Source: Planctomycetota bacterium (GTDB lineage: Bacteria > Planctomycetota > UBA1135 > GCA-002686595). From it: a DNA stretch of 64,000 bases. A program made the position numbers and the translations under genes. This document shows, one piece after another, positions 21,663 through 29,935 of this stretch. The stretch lies in NCBI GenBank assembly GCA_016712565.1, contig JADJQU010000003.1:124001-188000 (forward strand), given 5' to 3'. Under the pieces are notes generated by a model, which was given only the letters and a program-made list of their open reading frames with translations, was not told the DNA's origin and made no database searches. Within the stretch, counting starts at the first letter, position 1, and each line of letters starts with the position of its first letter.

Positions 21663-22922
21663 ATGCGGGTCGGCAAACTCGTCGTCGTCTCCCTGGTCTC
21701 TGTGACCGTCGCCGTGGCGAGCGGCTCGTGGTGGTTCCAGCGCCGGCTGATGCTGAAGCGCGTGGAATCCCGCTCCCACGCGTCCCCCGAGATGGGCGCG
21801 ACGGCGCCCGAGGCCGCCGGCCCCCGTCCGGGCGGCGAGCGTCGGGCGGCCCCCGGCGGAGTGCCCGCGGACGCGCAAGTGCCCGCCGCAACCAACCCGG
21901 CCCCGGCGGAAGTGGCCGCGGCGGGCGGCGTGCCGGGCGAATGGGCCGACCGGAACGCAGAGGCCATCAGGGCCCTCGAGCAGGGGGAGATCGAGCGCGC
22001 CCTGGAGCTCTTCGAGAGCTGCCGCGCCGCCTATCCCGACCTGGAGGTCTTTCGCCGCAACCTGGCCGAGGCCCTGGTGCGCGCCGCGGTCCGCGAGCAC
22101 GAGCAGAATTCCCGCTGCAGCCTGTGCCTGGAGCGCCTCGAACGGGCCGTGGAGCTGGCCCCCGATCGCACGGAACTGGCGGACTTGCTGGAGCGCTGGA
22201 GGCGCGAGCGCAGCGTGGAGGGCGAATTCTGGCGCGAGAGTTCGCTGCACTTCGAGCTCTCCTACGACGGCCTGCGCCGCGACCTCCTGTGGGGGTCCAC
22301 CCGCCTGCTGGACGGCCTGGAGCGCGCCTACACGGATCTGGGTGAGCTGTTCGCCTTCTATCCGGTGGAGGGCGGTCGCCCCAAGTTCCGGGTGGTGCTC
22401 TACGAGCGCGCGGGCTTTTCGCTCCTGACGGGTCTCGGGGACTGGTCCGGCGGCGCCTTCGACGGCAGCGCGATCCGCATTCCCATCGGGGACCTGGCGG
22501 CCGAGGAGTGGCGCTTGGAGCGTGTTTTCCGCCACGAATTGTGCCACGCCTTCGTGCGGGCCATCGGCGGCGACGGCGTCCCGGGCTGGCTCAACGAGGG
22601 GCTGTCCCAGTGGCTGGAGCCGGTCCAGGAGGCCCGTCGCGACGAGGAGGCCCGGGCGGCGCGGCAGGCCCTCGCGGGACAGGAGCTCTATTCCCTGGAG
22701 ACCCTGGCCGGAAGCCTGGCGAGTTGGAAGGACGAGGCGGCGATCCGCAGGGCCTACCAGCAGTCTCTCGCCTTCGTGGGCCATCTCTGGCGGCAATTCG
22801 GCCAGCGGGCCGTGCTGGGGATGATCGAGGCCGGCAAGTCCGGCAAGACCCCGGCCCAGGCCTTCGAGGCCGAGACGCGCCAGTCGCTCCAGGGCGTTTT
22901 CGAGGAGTGGTCCCGGCGCTAG
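21663..22922 (+). CDS. Membrane-anchored gluzincin metallopeptidase (peptidase MA-like)
   Basis: 419 residues. One N-terminal membrane helix (about 5-20: VVVSLVSVTVAVASGSWW), a Pro/Ala-rich linker, then a TPR-like segment (about 100-180). The catalytic domain has HELCH at 291-295 in RVFRHELCHAFV, followed by GWLNEGLSQWLE, which supplies the third zinc ligand Glu. This is the HExxH...NEGxAxW arrangement of peptidase MA/DUF1570-like gluzincins. The catalytic part should face the periplasm. It lies 4 bp after the kinase gene. Substrate unknown. Confidence 0.88.
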   Translation: MRVGKLVVVSLVSVTVAVASGSWWFQRRLMLKRVESRSHASPEMGATAPEAAGPRPGGERRAAPGGVPADAQVPAATNPAPAEVAAAGGVPGEWADRNAEAIRALEQGEIERALELFESCRAAYPDLEVFRRNLAEALVRAAVREHEQNSRCSLCLERLERAVELAPDRTELADLLERWRRERSVEGEFWRESSLHFELSYDGLRRDLLWGSTRLLDGLERAYTDLGELFAFYPVEGGRPKFRVVLYERAGFSLLTGLGDWSGGAFDGSAIRIPIGDLAAEEWRLERVFRHELCHAFVRAIGGDGVPGWLNEGLSQWLEPVQEARRDEEARAARQALAGQELYSLETLAGSLASWKDEAAIRRAYQQSLAFVGHLWRQFGQRAVLGMIEAGKSGKTPAQAFEAETRQSLQGVFEEWSRR

Positions 22923-23006
22923 CGGCGGGACCGAGGCGCGTGGAGAGGTGAGACGGGACCTTGGGGAAGTCCCTGGATCACGGAGGCGCTGGGCCGGAGA
23001 AGAAAG

Positions 23007-23039
23007 ACGAGCGGCCGCGTCAGGATCGCGGCCGCTCGT
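23007..23039 (+). terminator. Rho-independent-like terminator of the kinase/protease unit
   Basis: ACGAGCGGCCGCG and CGCGGCCGCTCGT form a perfect 13-bp stem around a 7-base loop, followed by TTTGCCTT. It lies 84 bp after the protease stop codon. The stem is the strongest in the window. Confidence 0.75.
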
Positions 23040-23129
23040 TTGCCTTGGCACTGCGTCAGGATCGCAGTCCTCGGCTCGGGTACGGACAGAAGTCACCTCC
23101 CGGTCCCGCACACCTCCAGATGTCGCTAC

Positions 23130-23258
23130 TTACAGATGTGTTTCCATCGTTTCCGACGCCGACCCCTTGGCGCTCTGCCGGTAGGACACGAAGAACGCCA
23201 CCGCCTCCACCACCCACAACCCCAAGAGTACGAAGGCACTGATTGCCAGGATGCTCAT
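23130..23258 (-). CDS. Small single-pass membrane protein (42 residues)
   Basis: A short frame: MSILAISAFVLLGLWVVEA, VAFFVSYRQSAKGSASETMETHL, stop. Residues 3-25 form one membrane helix; the tail is polar and probably cytoplasmic. About 80% of the third codon positions are G or C, against the lower G+C of this spacer, which supports real coding. No strong Shine-Dalgarno is visible. It stands alone in the 540-bp gap between the protease and radC genes, opposite in direction. The size and layout recall small subunits or regulators of membrane complexes, but no family is recognised. Confidence 0.45.
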   Translation of the reverse strand: MSILAISAFVLLGLWVVEAVAFFVSYRQSAKGSASETMETHL

Positions 23259-23464
23259 GTGGATGATCTGCCCAGTAGCAGCTGAGGGTGCAGTGTTGGA
23301 AAACGTTCTCTACGGAAGTCCATCGGCAGTGGACGAGCCCATCCGTCCCACCACGTGCTTCTTAGGCGAAGAATCTTGACTGGTTTCTTCGATCTTCTCG
23401 GAACTGGGCCCGAAATCGCGAAAAACCCGCCACCTGGAGCCTTGAGGGCGGTCGAAATCGGCGC

Positions 23465-24262
23465 ATGGATGCTTCCACGGACGCCGGCGCGCGGGTCCTC
23501 TTCCCCGGGAACCCATCCCCCCGTGGGGTGAGCGCGCTCCCCAGGGCGAGCGTGGGACGCGGGCTCGCCCCCGAGCACTGCGGCACTCGGGAACTCCTGG
23601 AAATCGTGGCCGCTCGGCGCACGGAGAGCAGCGCCGGGGCGTGGGATTTCCTCCGGCGCTCGCGCGCGCCGGCGGCGGAATGGGCGGAGTTATTGGGGAT
23701 TCCTGCGCGGTCCGCGTTGCGCGTGGCCTGTGCCTTCGAATTGGGGCGGCGCGCGGCGCGGAGCGAGCAGCCCCCGAGGCCCTCGATCCAGACGCCGAGG
23801 GACGCCTTCGATCTGATGGCGGACTTGCTCCGCGGCCGCGACCGGGAGACGGTGATCGCGGCCTACCTGGACGGTCGCCACCGACTGCTGCATCTGCACG
23901 AGGTTTCCGTGGGCACCGCCACCGCATCGCTGATCCACCCGCGGGAGGTGTTCGGCCCCGCGCTGCGGGCCGGCGCCTGCGCGGTGGTGATCGCCCACAA
24001 TCACCCCAGCGGCGATCCGGAACCGTCGGCCGAGGACCACGGGGTCACCGAGCGGCTCGTGGCGGCCGGCGAACTCCTGGGGATTCCCCTGCTCGATCAC
24101 CTGGTGGTCGGCGGGGGGAGCTTCGTCTCCCTGCGGGGCCGGGGCGCCTTCGACTCCAGGACTCAGCTGCCCGGCTCGGCCCGCCCCGGACACGCCGGAC
24201 CGTCCACTCCGTCGGCTGTCCCCCGTGGGGCCGGACGGGCGGCGGCCGACGCTCGGCCGTAG
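23465..24262 (+). CDS. radC: RadC/JAMM domain protein
   Basis: 265 residues. The C-terminal JAMM metalloprotease-like domain is complete: Glu146 (LHEVSVGT), His178 and His180 in AHNHPSGDPEPSAED, Asp191. The N-terminal helix-hairpin-helix region of the UPF0758/RadC family is present in degenerate form (TRELLEIVAARR, AAEWAELLGIPARSALRVACAFELGRR). A role in DNA repair is traditional but unproven for the family. The C-terminus carries an unusual 40-residue Pro/Ala tail that overlaps the end of the convergent rsmE gene by 100 bp. The alternative is a shorter functional protein whose tail is only read-through. Confidence 0.93.
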   Translation: MDASTDAGARVLFPGNPSPRGVSALPRASVGRGLAPEHCGTRELLEIVAARRTESSAGAWDFLRRSRAPAAEWAELLGIPARSALRVACAFELGRRAARSEQPPRPSIQTPRDAFDLMADLLRGRDRETVIAAYLDGRHRLLHLHEVSVGTATASLIHPREVFGPALRAGACAVVIAHNHPSGDPEPSAEDHGVTERLVAAGELLGIPLLDHLVVGGGSFVSLRGRGAFDSRTQLPGSARPGHAGPSTPSAVPRGAGRAAADARP

Positions 24263-25047
24263 AACTCGCCCGCCAGGATCGCGACCGCCGCCTCCACGGC
24301 CGTCTCGATGCGCAGGATGTGGGGCCCCAGCACCGCGGGAGTCGCGAACTCCAAGCTGGCCTGTTCCGCGTCGTCGAAGCCGCCCTCGGGGCCCGCGATC
24401 ACCACCACGGGGCCGACCGGAGGGGGGGTGAACTCCCCAGGCCCAGTGGTCGTCGCCCCGAGCGTGGCGCACCACTGCTGGAGGGTCCGCCGGGCGTCCG
24501 GGGCCAGCAGGGCCGCGGAGCTTCCCACCAGCAGGTCCCGCAGGTCCCCGGGTCGGGCCGTGGGGTGGATGCGCGGGAGCCAGGAGCGCCCGGACTGCTT
24601 GCAGGCTTCGCGGCAGGCGCGCAGCAGTCCCTCCAGGCGCGCCTCGGCGCTTTCCCGGGGAAAGCCCTGGTTGCGGGCGCAGGCCAACGGGCGAAAGGCG
24701 CACAATCCAAGCTGGGTCAGCCGGTCGAGCATGCTCTCGGCCCGCTCGCCCTTCGGCAGGGCCGCGGCCACCTCGAGCCGGGGGAGCGGGGAGCCCTGGC
24801 TGCCCGGCTCCGGCTCCCGCCAGGGGGGGGCCTCGCGCTCCAGGCTCAGTTCCCGGCGCGTCATGGACCGCACCACCAGGGGGTGCAGTCCGCCGACCCC
24901 GTCCAGGCCGATCAGGCGGTCGCCCGGCTGAAGTCGGAGCACGCTCAGCGCGTGTCGCCGCTCCTCGGCCAGCAACTCCGGGCAGGGGGCCTCGGGGTCC
25001 TGGAGGAAGAATCGAGGCAGTCGTTGCAAGGCGGGGTCCCCGCGCAA
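24163..25047 (-). CDS. rsmE: 16S rRNA m3U1498 methyltransferase RsmE
   Basis: About 294 residues if started at TTG 25047 (LRGDPALQRLPRFFLQD). The frame is open to 25323 with an ATG at 25215, but that part is Pro/Arg-rich and unlike RsmE, so the start is uncertain. The PUA-like N-terminus (RFFLQD...RHALSVLRLQPGDRLIGLDGVGG) and the SPOUT knot are clear: AAALPKGERAESMLDRLTQLG, GPEGGF (SAM pocket) and LGPHILRIETAVEAAVAIL. It methylates uridine 1498 of 16S rRNA. A 35-residue Ala/Pro tail after the knot overlaps radC on the other strand. Confidence 0.93.
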   Translation of the reverse strand: MRGDPALQRLPRFFLQDPEAPCPELLAEERRHALSVLRLQPGDRLIGLDGVGGLHPLVVRSMTRRELSLEREAPPWREPEPGSQGSPLPRLEVAAALPKGERAESMLDRLTQLGLCAFRPLACARNQGFPRESAEARLEGLLRACREACKQSGRSWLPRIHPTARPGDLRDLLVGSSAALLAPDARRTLQQWCATLGATTTGPGEFTPPPVGPVVVIAGPEGGFDDAEQASLEFATPAVLGPHILRIETAVEAAVAILAGEFYGRASAAARPAPRGTADGVDGPACPGRAEPGS

Positions 25048-25175
25048 GTCTGCCCCCCACGTGGGCCCGTTGGAAGCGCGCACGGCCTCCCGGGGCGCGG
25101 GCCGGCCCTCCCTCCTCCGCGGGAGAGCCCCCGGCCACTTCGCAGCGGTCGGGGATCCACCCCGCGGCCCCGCAG

Positions 25176-25203
25176 TTGTCCCCGCGCGGCGGGGGGGTAT
25201 CCT
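25176..25203 (+). promoter_or_regulatory. Candidate promoter of the FHA/pseudopilin operon
   Basis: TTGTCC (25176-25181), 16-bp spacer, TATCCT (25198-25203), about 160 bp upstream of the FHA gene. It also lies inside the possible 5' region of rsmE on the other strand. Pattern match only. Confidence 0.35.
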
Positions 25204-25360
25204 CTGCCTCCCCATGGTTCGGGCCCCTGCCGCGCCGTACCCTCGCCCCGTAACCCAGGCGGCTCGGCGGGGTACCCCACGGACCGGTCCGTTCGAGCCC
25301 GCGCCCCGTCGCGCCGGCGACACCCCTTTTCCCGCACCCCCAGCTCGGACGTCCCTTCGA

Positions 25361-25702
25361 ATGACCCATCGCTACGCGCTCCGCTTCGAGGAGGGAGAGC
25401 GGCGGGGAGAGGTCGTGGCGCTGACCGGCGCCGCGACGACCTTCGGCCGCAAGCCCGGCAACAGTGTCCAGGTTCTCGACCCCTCGGTTTCGGGCAAGCA
25501 CGCCGAAGTGGTCGTCGACGGTGACCAGGTGACCCTGCGGGATCTCGGCTCCACCAACGGCAGCCGCGTGAACGGGGAGCGCATCTCCGAGCGCCGTCTC
25601 CAGGTCGGGGACCGCCTGATGCTCGGCACCGTGGAACTCGTCCTCCTGGATGCCCAGGCCAAGCCCGCGGCGGCCCCCCATGGAGACGGCGGCCGGGGGT
25701 GA
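25361..25702 (+). CDS. FHA-domain protein
   Basis: 113 residues, almost entirely one FHA domain: YALRFEEGERRGEVVAL, then FGRKPGNSVQVLDPSVSGKHAEVVV (Arg of FGRK and the SxxH motif contact phosphothreonine) and LRDLGSTNGSRVNGERI. It binds phosphothreonine peptides, so Ser/Thr phosphorylation probably controls this operon's machinery; a Hanks-type kinase is encoded 4.8 kb upstream. The start MTHRYAL is chosen because the longer open frame upstream is low-complexity. The stop overlaps the next gene by 23 bp, and a frameshift split of an originally fused FHA-membrane protein cannot be excluded. Confidence 0.92.
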   Translation: MTHRYALRFEEGERRGEVVALTGAATTFGRKPGNSVQVLDPSVSGKHAEVVVDGDQVTLRDLGSTNGSRVNGERISERRLQVGDRLMLGTVELVLLDAQAKPAAAPHGDGGRG

Positions 25703-27425
25703 CGACGGCGGGATCGGCCTGGAATTGGAGTCCGGCGAACCCGAGCCCCGGCCCGCGGTGCGGCCGTCGGTGGAGTACACCTCCGTGGTTCCCGCCCTGC
25801 GCCCGCCGGACGCCGGTGAAGCGGTGCGCTCCATCGGAGCGGAGAAGCTCGCGCGCTCAGGCAAGAAGAATGCCCTGGCGGCCGTGGGCCTGTTCCTGAT
25901 CGCCATCGGCGGCGGCGCCGCCTGGTGGTTCACCCGGGGTGGCGGCGGCGCGGGAGGCGGAGCTCCGCTGCGCGCCGTGGAGGCCGTGGCGGGCAACCTG
26001 CTCGCGGCGGGCTACTCCTTCGAGACTCCCGACTTGCCCGCGGGCTGGTCCAACGCGGAGGACGCAGCCGCGAGCTTCGAGCCCGATCGGCGCGCCCGCG
26101 CCGGCGGCGCCCAGGGGCTTTCCGCGGACCTGGGTCCCGATTCGGCCGCGCGCCTGGCCTCCGAAGCCCAACCCGCGGGGCGTCCCATGAAGCTGATCGC
26201 GGCCCTGGGGGCCGACGGCGGCGCGCGCGTGCGAGCGGGCCTGCGCTTCGAGTCCTCCACGGGGGCCTGCCTGCCCGCCGAGGCCTGGGGCCCCTGGGTG
26301 CGGGCCTCCGAGGGAGGCAGCGTCGAAGCGCGCGAGTTCGCCGCCGCCCTGCCGGCCACCTACGACCGTGTGCGAGCGCTGATCCAGGCCCAGAGCGGAG
26401 CCGAGGGTGGAACGGCGCTGGTGGACGACGTGGCCCTGGTGCCCGCCGGCTCGGCCGTGGGGCGCGTGGTCAAGCTGGACGACGTGGAACTGCACCTGCT
26501 GGGGGAGCCCGCCACGGGGGCCGTCCTGTTCAAGATCGACCACGCCCTGCTCGGCGGCATGGGCCTCTCCCTTCCCAGCGGGGAAGAGGCGCCGCTCGAG
26601 GCCGCCGCCGACCCCGTGGGCGTGCGCATTTCGACGACGGCCCAGGGGGCCGTGCTGGAATTCACCGCCGAGAGCGGCACGGCGGCCGGCGGCATCGCCA
26701 CCACCGCGGCCGACGGCTTCAAGAGCCACCAATCCCAATTCGAACGCCCTGCCGTGGAGAGCATCGTGCTCGGCGCGGGCCGCGAGTTGGTGCGCCTGCG
26801 CTTCGACGCGCCCGCCCTGGTGCGCGGCCTGCCCAACGCGGGCGGCAGCACGTTCACGCTCCAGGTGGTGGGGCTCAAGGGCGCCCTGATCCAGACCAGC
26901 TTCAGCGACGACCGCGTCGCCGCGGAGGCCCTGGCCCGGGATGCGCGGGCCGCCGCCCGCGGGGGCGACATGAGCCGCGTGATCGCTCTCTGGTCGCGAT
27001 TGATCAACGAGCATCCCATCGACGCGGCCTTGATCGCCGAAGCGGAGGCCGGCCGCGCCAAGGCCCTCAACGAAGGACTGGCCGCGGTGGCCGCCGTGCG
27101 CGCCGATGTGGAGCGCGCGCGCTTCTTCCGCCTGCTGGCGCTGTTCCGCGAGTGCCGGGAGAAGTCCCTTTCCATCGCCCGGGCCTACGCCGGGAGCGAG
27201 GTGGAGGCGCGGGCCAAGGAGGTGGCCGCGGGCGTGGAGCAGGACATCGCCGTGCTGGCCAAGGACCTGGACCGCCTGGAGGCCCGGCGCCTGGCGGAAA
27301 TCCACGCCGCGCTGGTGCAGTCCAAGCAGGCACAGCTCGCCGCGCGCGTGGCCGAGGAGCTGAAATTGCGCTTCGAAGTGGACGATCCCGCCGCGCTGCT
27401 GGCCGGCCAGGCAGGAGGCAAGTAA
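25680..27425 (+). CDS. Single-pass membrane protein of the pseudopilin operon
   Basis: 581 residues from METAAGGDDGG. A short acidic cytoplasmic part (1-50), one membrane helix at about 65-83 (ALAAVGLFLIAIGGGAAWWF), a Gly-rich linker and a long soluble region. The latter has two beta-rich domains (about 100-430; phrases GYSFETPDLPAGWSNAED and VDDVALVPAG resemble carbohydrate-binding jelly-roll domains) and a helical C-terminus with TPR-like/coiled-coil character. Together with the overlapping FHA gene it recalls a split FHA-TM inner-membrane platform protein. Function unknown; next gene (PilM) starts directly after the stop. Confidence 0.82.
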   Translation: METAAGGDDGGIGLELESGEPEPRPAVRPSVEYTSVVPALRPPDAGEAVRSIGAEKLARSGKKNALAAVGLFLIAIGGGAAWWFTRGGGGAGGGAPLRAVEAVAGNLLAAGYSFETPDLPAGWSNAEDAAASFEPDRRARAGGAQGLSADLGPDSAARLASEAQPAGRPMKLIAALGADGGARVRAGLRFESSTGACLPAEAWGPWVRASEGGSVEAREFAAALPATYDRVRALIQAQSGAEGGTALVDDVALVPAGSAVGRVVKLDDVELHLLGEPATGAVLFKIDHALLGGMGLSLPSGEEAPLEAAADPVGVRISTTAQGAVLEFTAESGTAAGGIATTAADGFKSHQSQFERPAVESIVLGAGRELVRLRFDAPALVRGLPNAGGSTFTLQVVGLKGALIQTSFSDDRVAAEALARDARAAARGGDMSRVIALWSRLINEHPIDAALIAEAEAGRAKALNEGLAAVAAVRADVERARFFRLLALFRECREKSLSIARAYAGSEVEARAKEVAAGVEQDIAVLAKDLDRLEARRLAEIHAALVQSKQAQLAARVAEELKLRFEVDDPAALLAGQAGGK

Positions 27426-29072
27426 ATGGCCCGCACGATCACCGGGGTCGACATCGGCACGCGTTCCAACAAGTACTTGCGCGGCCAGTACAAGGGCAAC
27501 ACCTTCCACGTCAGCTCCTTCGCCTACGTCGAGCACGCGCCCAGCAACCTGGCCGGCGCCTGGTCGGCCTCGGACGCGGGCTTCAAGCTGGAACAGTCGC
27601 GCGTGGGCGTCACCGGACGGGACGTCAACCTGCGCTACACGCGCGTTCCCCAGGTGCCCGACTGGCAACTCAAGAAGCTGATGCGCTTCGAGGTGGAGGA
27701 GATCGGCGGCCAGTCCGGCAGCGAGGTGGCCAGCGATTTCAACGTGCTGCCGCCCCAGGCCGAAAACGAGGGCGAGGACGTGGTGCTCCTGGCCATGGCG
27801 CGCGAGTCGATCCTGGCCTCGCACCTCGAGGGACTGGCGGGGGCCGGCGGGGCGCTCGACGCCTTCTCGCCCAACGCGCTGGCGCTCTACAACGCCTGGC
27901 TGCGCTACGGGGTGATCGAGGACGACACGATCCTGCTGGCGAACATCGGCCACGAGAACGTGGACGTGATCCTGGTGCGCGGCGCGGACCTCCTGTTCGC
28001 GCGCAACCTGACCGGCGGCGCCAAGCTCATCGACGACGCCATCGCCGAGCGCTTCGGCGTCTCGGCGGCCAAGGCCGAGGAGCTCAAGCGCAAGATCGTC
28101 GACCTGACGCCCGGCGTGAAGCCCGCCGACGCCATGGCCGAGAAGGCCACGCGCAGCGCCTCGGCGCCCGCGGGCGCGCTGCTCTCGCTGCTGCAGTCCA
28201 CGGTCATGTTCTGCAAGAGCCAGGTGAAGCTCACCAGCCTGCGCGTGGACCGCGTGCTGCTGTGCGGCGGCGGCGCGCAGTTGAAGGGCCTGTCCAAGTT
28301 CCTTTCCAACGGCATGAACGTGCCGGTGGACCTGTTCGACCCGTTCCGCGTGGTGGAGACCGGCGCTCTCGATCCCGACGGCGCCGCGAGCCTGGAGGAG
28401 CACCGCCTGGAGTCGGTGATCGCCCTCGGGCTCGCCACCATGGCGTCCGATCCCAACGCCTACTCGGTGGAGATCCTGCCCGCGGCCCTGCGCAAGCGGC
28501 GCGAGTTCATGGGCGGCACCCTGTGGATGATCGTGGCGGCGGCGGTCGCCGTGGCCTACCTGGGCTGGTACGGATTCACCACGCGCAAGCAGCTCGAGAG
28601 CGTGCGCACCACCGTGTCCGGCCTGGAGGCCCGCGAGAAGCGCGCCAAGGCCGTGGACAAGGAGGCGCGCGAGCTGATCGTGGCCAACGAGAAGCTCGCC
28701 GTGGAGGCCTTCCGCCTGCAGTCCGTGGCCGGCTCCGGGGAGCAGTTGGCGCGCAGCCTCTGGGCCGTGGCCGAGACGATTCCCTCCGACTTCTGGCTCT
28801 CCCAGGCCTCCAGCGAGTGGCGCTTCAACGAGAATCTCCGCGTCCCCCGCGGCGAGGAGCGACCGATCCTGCACATGGAGGGCCGGTCCCGCGAGGGCAC
28901 GTCCTCGCCCGCGCAGCTGTTCGCCGCCTTCGTGGCGGGCGTGGCGACGCGGCTCGCGCCGGCGGTGGCCATGACCCAGAACCCGAGCCCCTCGTTCGAC
29001 AAGTTCACGCTCGACCTGACGCTCTTCGCACCAGAGGCGCCCGTCGCGGCGGCAGAGGAGAAGCAGCCGTGA
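27426..29072 (+). CDS. pilM: PilM-PilN fusion, inner-membrane platform of pilus/T2SS-like system
   Basis: 548 residues. Residues 1-350 are an actin-like PilM/GspL-cytoplasmic domain: GVDIGTRSNKYLRG (phosphate 1), LLANIGHENVDVILVRG (phosphate 2) and VDRVLLCGGGAQLKGL (adenosine motif). After a membrane helix (about 363-383, LWMIVAAAVAVAYLGWYGF) a coiled coil and a PilN-like domain follow (EKRAKAVDKEARELI, IPSDFWLSQ). In type IV pili PilM and PilN are separate, while GspL of type II secretion combines both parts as here. It binds the assembly ATPase indirectly and aligns the pseudopilus machine. Its stop overlaps the PilO-like gene. Confidence 0.9.
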   Translation: MARTITGVDIGTRSNKYLRGQYKGNTFHVSSFAYVEHAPSNLAGAWSASDAGFKLEQSRVGVTGRDVNLRYTRVPQVPDWQLKKLMRFEVEEIGGQSGSEVASDFNVLPPQAENEGEDVVLLAMARESILASHLEGLAGAGGALDAFSPNALALYNAWLRYGVIEDDTILLANIGHENVDVILVRGADLLFARNLTGGAKLIDDAIAERFGVSAAKAEELKRKIVDLTPGVKPADAMAEKATRSASAPAGALLSLLQSTVMFCKSQVKLTSLRVDRVLLCGGGAQLKGLSKFLSNGMNVPVDLFDPFRVVETGALDPDGAASLEEHRLESVIALGLATMASDPNAYSVEILPAALRKRREFMGGTLWMIVAAAVAVAYLGWYGFTTRKQLESVRTTVSGLEAREKRAKAVDKEARELIVANEKLAVEAFRLQSVAGSGEQLARSLWAVAETIPSDFWLSQASSEWRFNENLRVPRGEERPILHMEGRSREGTSSPAQLFAAFVAGVATRLAPAVAMTQNPSPSFDKFTLDLTLFAPEAPVAAAEEKQP

Positions 29073-29842
29073 ACGTCAACGACTTCTGGCAGGAGAACAA
29101 GCGCTTCGTGCTCACCGTCGCGGGCGGTGTGGCGTTGTTCTTCATCGGCGTGCTGCTGATCGACAGCCTGTTCGGAGCCGATCTGGCCGACCAGTTGCGG
29201 CGCAAGTCCAAGTCCGAGGGCGTGCTCGCGGGCTCGCTGTACCAACAGGCGGATCTGGACCGCCTGCGGGCCGAGAACCGCGCCTTGCTGGAGAGCCACG
29301 AGCTGCTGTCCAAGGCCACGGTGTTCGTCACCCGGAAGGATTTCGCCCCCAGCACGGGTTCCCTGGCCAATCGCTACTTCGAGGTGGTGGCCAGGACCCG
29401 CGACGAGGTGCTGCCCGCGGCGGGCCGGGCCGGGATCCCGGTGCCGGAGAACCTGGGCCTGCCCGCCCTGGCGCCCACGAAGGACGACCACATCGAGCGC
29501 ACGATCGAGGCCCTGGACCTGATCGAGCGCACGCTGAGACTGTCCTTCGAGTCGGGCATCGGCCGCGTCGAGGGCATCGAGATCAAGCTGGACCCGAGGC
29601 TCCTGTCCGGCAAGCCGCTCGAGGGTCTGGAGAAGACCCTGGTGACCTTCAAGCTGCGCGGCAACGCCACCGCCTTGGTCCGGCTGTCGCTGCTGCTCGT
29701 GCGCTCGGCGGAAGGCCGCGTCGGAGTGTTGGAGCGCGCGGAATTCCTGGCCGGTGGAGCGCGCGAGGACGACGCGCGCCTCGAATTGGTGCTCGCGGCC
29801 GCCCGACTGCACCAGGCGAGTCCCCCCAAGGAAGACCAGTGA
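29069..29842 (+). CDS. PilO/GspM-like inner-membrane protein
   Basis: 257 residues from GTG 29069, in a 4-bp GTGA overlap with the PilM-PilN gene and preceded by AGAGGAGAAG. Membrane helix at about 13-31 (LTVAGGVALFFIGVLLI), a coiled coil (QADLDRLRAENRALLESHELL), then a ferredoxin-like region. The size, topology and place after PilM/N fit PilO/GspM, which dimerises with PilN. Identification rests on architecture and order rather than on a motif. Confidence 0.78.
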   Translation: MNVNDFWQENKRFVLTVAGGVALFFIGVLLIDSLFGADLADQLRRKSKSEGVLAGSLYQQADLDRLRAENRALLESHELLSKATVFVTRKDFAPSTGSLANRYFEVVARTRDEVLPAAGRAGIPVPENLGLPALAPTKDDHIERTIEALDLIERTLRLSFESGIGRVEGIEIKLDPRLLSGKPLEGLEKTLVTFKLRGNATALVRLSLLLVRSAEGRVGVLERAEFLAGGAREDDARLELVLAAARLHQASPPKEDQ

Positions 29843-29935
29843 TCGCCCTCTCGATCTCCCGCCCATGACTTCCCACGCGATTCGAGTCCCCACGTCCGCC
29901 CCAGGCCCCGTGGGCCACGCCGGAGAGGCCCTGCC

